From: Desulfobacterales bacterium
GTDB lineage: Bacteria > Desulfobacterota > Desulfobacteria > Desulfobacterales > BuS5
DNA length: 9,103 nucleotides
Reading direction: 5' to 3'
Assembly (NCBI GenBank): GCA_020056865.1
Contig: JAGVGX010000120.1
Location: forward strand, 1 to 9,103
A model generated the notes under the pieces. That model did not search any database. It had not been told where the DNA came from and saw only the letters and a program-made list of their open reading frames with translations. The translations under genes and the position numbers were made by a program. The first letter of the stretch is position 1, and each line of letters begins with the position of its first letter. Below, piece after piece: positions 7,039-9,103 of this stretch.

Positions 7039-7059
7039 ACGGGCTTTTTTTCAACATAT
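7014..7059. repeat. 46-bp imperfect palindrome between methyltransferase and GT4 genes
   Basis: The arms are ATATGTT (7014-7020) with AACATAT (7053-7059), AAAAAAG (7024-7030) with CTTTTTT (7044-7050), and CG (7033-7034) with CG (7040-7041), around a TAAAA loop. GG faces GG as a mismatch, and 3 bases face 2 between the outer stems. It begins 36 bp after the stop of the methyltransferase at 7095. On the minus strand the second half carries a T-run (7029-7024), so it may serve as a terminator for the methyltransferase pair. Confidence 0.45.
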
Positions 7060-7094
7060 CTATTAATGTGTCTTCCATATGAAGTTCGAACCCG

Positions 7095-7910
7095 TCAGAC
7101 GCTGGATTTTTTGCCCTCCATGAAAAGTGAGTCCGGCTTATAGACGCTTCCGTCCGGCTCGGTGTCGAGGGTTTCTTTTGCCCATCCGGCTATATGGCTT
7201 TCATCTGCATTACATCGGGCGACATCCGTAAACCCGGCGGCCTCAATAAGCCTTTTTAAAGAAAGGCTGTCGTACATCCACCTGTGCACTTCCCCGCTCC
7301 TTCTGAACGCCACAGCTTTAGCCTCAGGGGCTTTCCCCTTATCAGCCGTGGCTATCAGCCCCTTAAGGCGGCCAAGGTAACTGCTCGGCGCGTTCCGCTT
7401 TTTTTTCGCGGCCCCTGCCGAACGCACGCTCTCGATGATTCTTTTAGCCTCAACACCCAGCCTTTTAAGGATGAACGCTTCTGCGGGTATGGAGGCCTGT
7501 GATAGATAAGCGAGCATCTCGCCGCCCGATTTTTCCCTCACCATCTGGTCGATAAGCTCTATGATCATCCATTCGTGGCGGGCCTCGGCTCCTTCTTTGC
7601 AGGCGCGCGCCTCATCGAGGGTTTCAAGATACGTGCGGGTGATGCCTTCAAGGTCTGGCACGGCCACGCGAAGCACGCCTCCCGGCTTCAGCACCCTTCT
7701 GCACTCCGAAAGAAAAACAGGGGCCTCATGTTTCGCAAAATGCTCAAGCAGGTGGGAATGATAAACAACATCGACCGAGTTGTCATGAAGCGGAACCCCT
7801 TCCCGCAGGTTATGCGCTTTGACGCACGGGTCGGCAGAGGTGAAGTCGATGTTCACCCACTCCTTGCCATTATTAAACCGATTTCCGCAACCGAGGTTTA
7901 AATACTTCAT
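7095..7910 (-). CDS. Class I SAM-dependent methyltransferase with helical insertion
   Basis: This 271-residue protein starts almost directly with the SAM motif: YLNLGCGN at residues 3-10, then WVNIDF (18-23), VVYHSHLLEHF (48-58) and LKPGGVLRVAVPDLE (74-88). Residues of about 100-200 form a Lys/Ala-rich helical insert with no known motif. The core resumes with GEVHRWMYDSLSLKRLIEAAGF (206-227) and ends with KPDSLFMEGKK, a recognisable tail of a methyltransferase family found beside glycosyltransferases in polysaccharide loci. Its ATG overlaps the stop of the FkbM gene (ATGA), with GGGA 5 bases upstream, so the two should be translated together. Base use differs from the flanking genes: 7141-7200 has 34 G/C in 60 bases. 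The likely substrate is a sugar hydroxyl of the glycan, but this is inferred from context. Confidence 0.87.
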   Translation of the reverse strand: MKYLNLGCGNRFNNGKEWVNIDFTSADPCVKAHNLREGVPLHDNSVDVVYHSHLLEHFAKHEAPVFLSECRRVLKPGGVLRVAVPDLEGITRTYLETLDEARACKEGAEARHEWMIIELIDQMVREKSGGEMLAYLSQASIPAEAFILKRLGVEAKRIIESVRSAGAAKKKRNAPSSYLGRLKGLIATADKGKAPEAKAVAFRRSGEVHRWMYDSLSLKRLIEAAGFTDVARCNADESHIAGWAKETLDTEPDGSVYKPDSLFMEGKKSSV

Positions 7911-8731
7911 TTTTCCCTGAACCCGAATATGTTTAATTGCATATCCATTCCGAAATGAACCCTACGGCGATAAAAAGGCTGAGGAGAGGTAAATGGTGGA
8001 TGAATATGCAGGCGAAACCCAGCCCCGGCCATTATTCCGATTATCGTGTCAAGGGACTGGGGTTTATTTGCGAACGAATGGTACTCCACGAACAGATAGT
8101 CCACATTGCAGAGCAGATCCTTGCAGTCTGTAAGCACTTCAGTTTCAGCGCCTTCCACATCGAGCTTCAAAAGGTCAACTGGCTCGGTTAAGTACGACCG
8201 AAGACTTAAAGTCGGGACAGAAGATATCCTACCGGTATCTCCTGTTTGAGGGAACCTCCCACCGTCGGCCCCCTCGTGCAAAAACTCAAGGGACGTCTCC
8301 GAGTTCCAGAGGGCCTTTCTTACGCACTCAATATCGTTGTATCCAAAAGTGTTGATATTCTCTTTCAGGACTTCGAAAACATGACTGTCCGGTTCAAATG
8401 CGGTTATGTGGCTATTGGGATACAGCTTTTTAAAATACAAAACACTCAGCCCTATGTTCGCTCCTCCGTCAATGATCCTCGGCCTATCCGACTTGGCCAT
8501 GAACTTATAAATCTGTTGTTCAAACACTTCTTCATACATATAAAGGAATGAGGCAGAATCAACCATTTTGACTGGTCTGCCGAGAAGATTCGTCGTCGCA
8601 TCCGTATATCTCTGGATGGCCATCAAACGATTCTTTTCTTTCCGCAGCTTTAGTCTATCCGCGCACTCTTTACGGTAATCGGAGTTTGATGTGAGCTTTG
8701 CCAGACGACTTATCATATCAAGAACTTTCAT
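7907..8731 (-). CDS. FkbM family methyltransferase
   Basis: The protein has 274 residues from the ATG at 8731; a GTG at 8734 directly before it would add one residue. FkbM-type enzymes O-methylate sugars or polyketides using SAM. Numbering from the GTG, IIDGGANIGLSVLYF (87-101) is the SAM-binding motif, FEPD (113-116) holds the acidic residue that contacts the ribose, and LLKLDVEGAE (188-197) and FVEYHS (215-220) are hallmark strings of the family. The N-terminal 60 residues are helical and charged. It is the first intact gene of the minus-strand block and overlaps the next methyltransferase by 4 bases (ATGA). Only 18 bases separate it from the end of the pseudogene remnant upstream, so its promoter must lie inside that debris or further right. 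The substrate is probably the polysaccharide made by the cluster. Confidence 0.9.
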   Translation of the reverse strand: MKVLDMISRLAKLTSNSDYRKECADRLKLRKEKNRLMAIQRYTDATTNLLGRPVKMVDSASFLYMYEEVFEQQIYKFMAKSDRPRIIDGGANIGLSVLYFKKLYPNSHITAFEPDSHVFEVLKENINTFGYNDIECVRKALWNSETSLEFLHEGADGGRFPQTGDTGRISSVPTLSLRSYLTEPVDLLKLDVEGAETEVLTDCKDLLCNVDYLFVEYHSFANKPQSLDTIIGIMAGAGFRLHIHPPFTSPQPFYRRRVHFGMDMQLNIFGFREK

Positions 8732-8749
8732 CACGGATCTTTCTATGGA

Positions 8750-9009
8750 TCAGAACTGGCTCTTCCATTTCCGTATTTGTTCTAGAGGAAGATTAATTCT
8801 GATACCAAAAGAAGAGTTTAGTCTTTCATTCAACCTGTAAATCTCTTTTTCTGATAATACGGGAATGTTAAAATCCCTACACATCTCAGAGTGAAGTGGA
8901 CATCCGGCATGACAAGGTGGCTGTTACTGAAGGCTACCCCGCAGTCGGTGATTTAATTGCCTATGAGGAACCTCAGCCAGGTGTTGCCCGACTTCGGGTA
9001 GGATACTAG
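8750..9009 (-). pseudogene. Sulfotransferase remnant, broken by a stop, a frameshift and a probable deletion
   Basis: On the minus strand, 9009-8956 reads LVSYPKSGNTWLRFLIGN. This is the 5'-phosphosulfate-binding loop that opens PAPS-dependent sulfotransferases. A TAA at 8955-8953 interrupts it, and the same frame then continues ITDCGVAFSNSHLVMPDVHF (8952-8893), which fits the next part of this family (the FSN...PD pattern). In another frame, 8881-8753 reads as a plausible C-terminal tail (starts CRDFNIPVLSEKEI, ends IRKWKSQF) with a stop at 8752-8750. A full enzyme is usually about 270-300 residues and only about 80 codons remain, so the middle is missing, including the usual RDPRD-type region. 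Whether the tail belongs to the same gene is uncertain. The 5' end is cut by the transposase fragment to its right. Confidence 0.7.
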
Positions 9010-9103
9010 TGTTTAATTTGTTAAGTTTTCTATACTATCTTTTAGCTGTGCCCCTTTGACTTCTCGCTTTCGCCATTTGAAAGGTTTTGAGTCAGGGTTG
9101 TAA
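9004..9103 (-). mobile_element. End of an IS630-type insertion, boundary near 9004-9012
   Basis: Transposase codons and sulfotransferase codons are separated by fewer than 10 bases, so the element's end must lie within the ACACTAGTA stretch (minus strand) just after the transposase stop. IS630 elements insert at TA, and TA dinucleotides are present at this junction. The terminal repeat cannot be confirmed because the other end is outside the window. Confidence 0.45.
9013..9103 (-). CDS. IS630-like transposase, C-terminal end only (partial)
   Basis: The frame enters from the right edge of the window and ends at the TAA at 9015-9013. The visible 29 residues start YNPDSKPFKWRKREVKGAQL and end ENLTN. 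The YN..(S/P)KPF.W string is the usual C-terminal end of IS630/Tc1-mariner-type DDE transposases. The catalytic residues lie outside the window, so completeness cannot be judged. The stop is only 3 bases from in-frame codons of the sulfotransferase remnant. Confidence 0.65.
   Translation of the reverse strand, partial: YNPDSKPFKWRKREVKGAQLKDSIENLTN

Noticed and set aside
7075..7096. GGGTTCGAA string on the minus strand, resembling a tRNA T-loop
   Set aside because: The flanking bases do not pair into a 5-bp T-stem and no acceptor, D or anticodon arm could be found nearby.
7575..7901. 108-codon plus-strand frame
   Set aside because: It lies wholly opposite the methyltransferase at 7095-7910, whose minus-strand frame has clear SAM motifs; GC-rich DNA favours such antisense frames.
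8246..8551. 101-codon plus-strand frame
   Set aside because: It is antisense to the FkbM methyltransferase and has no motifs of its own.
8981..9000. Small hairpin CCCGA/TCGGG and apparent plus-strand reading VAVTEGYPAVGDLIAYEE across 8898-9006
   Set aside because: The minus-strand reading contains the exact sulfotransferase PKSGNTW loop, so the plus-strand frame is an antisense shadow and the hairpin falls inside former codons.
1..9103. CRISPR array, rRNA, tRNA, toxin-antitoxin or phage-defence system
   Set aside because: No regularly spaced direct repeats, conserved RNA motifs or matching protein domains were seen on either strand.

Overview
The window looks like part of a surface-polysaccharide (O-antigen, capsule or exopolysaccharide type) biosynthesis island from a bacterium, probably Gram-negative. 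It holds five glycosyltransferase genes and three SAM-dependent methyltransferase genes, with no housekeeping gene among them. The organism cannot be named safely. Most of the DNA is AT-rich. The left end carries degenerate heptad repeats and a segment resembling repeats I recall from uncultured or environmental bacteria (deltaproteobacteria, anammox planctomycetes and similar), but that is recollection and not proof.

Layout from left to right. Positions 1-360 are non-coding and repeat-bearing. A plus-strand methyltransferase (361-1074) converges on a minus-strand block. Read in its own direction of transcription (right to left), the minus strand runs: the 3' end of an IS630-like transposase (9102-9013); a wrecked sulfotransferase gene (about 9009-8750); an FkbM-family methyltransferase (8731-7907) translationally coupled through an ATGA overlap to a second methyltransferase (7910-7095); a gap with a 46-bp imperfect palindrome; a large GT4 glycosyltransferase with a C-terminal extension (6929-5391); a gap with a MITE-like 108-bp inverted-repeat element and a small 26-codon ORF; two tightly coupled GT2 glycosyltransferases (5220-4273 and 4270-3248); a third GT2 with an NND motif (3187-2285); and a GT4 glycosyltransferase (2211-1108).

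How they would work together (inference): the GTs would sequentially add sugars to a lipid-linked or lipid A-linked acceptor at the cytoplasmic face of the inner membrane. The methyltransferases would decorate or cap the glycan by O-methylation. The sulfotransferase remnant suggests that an ancestral version of the locus also sulfated its glycan. No flippase, polymerase, ABC transporter, chain-length regulator or nucleotide-sugar synthesis gene lies in the window, so it is an internal slice of a larger cluster.

Base composition is patchy. The methyltransferase at 7095-7910 is clearly GC-rich, while the neighbouring GT4 gene is strongly AT-rich. Together with the IS remnant, the pseudogene and the MITE-like element, this points to assembly by horizontal transfer. 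I found no rRNA, tRNA, CRISPR or complete insertion sequence. No previously undescribed system is convincingly present. The most unusual items are the mobile-element debris at 8750-9103 and the element with its small ORF at 5213-5346.
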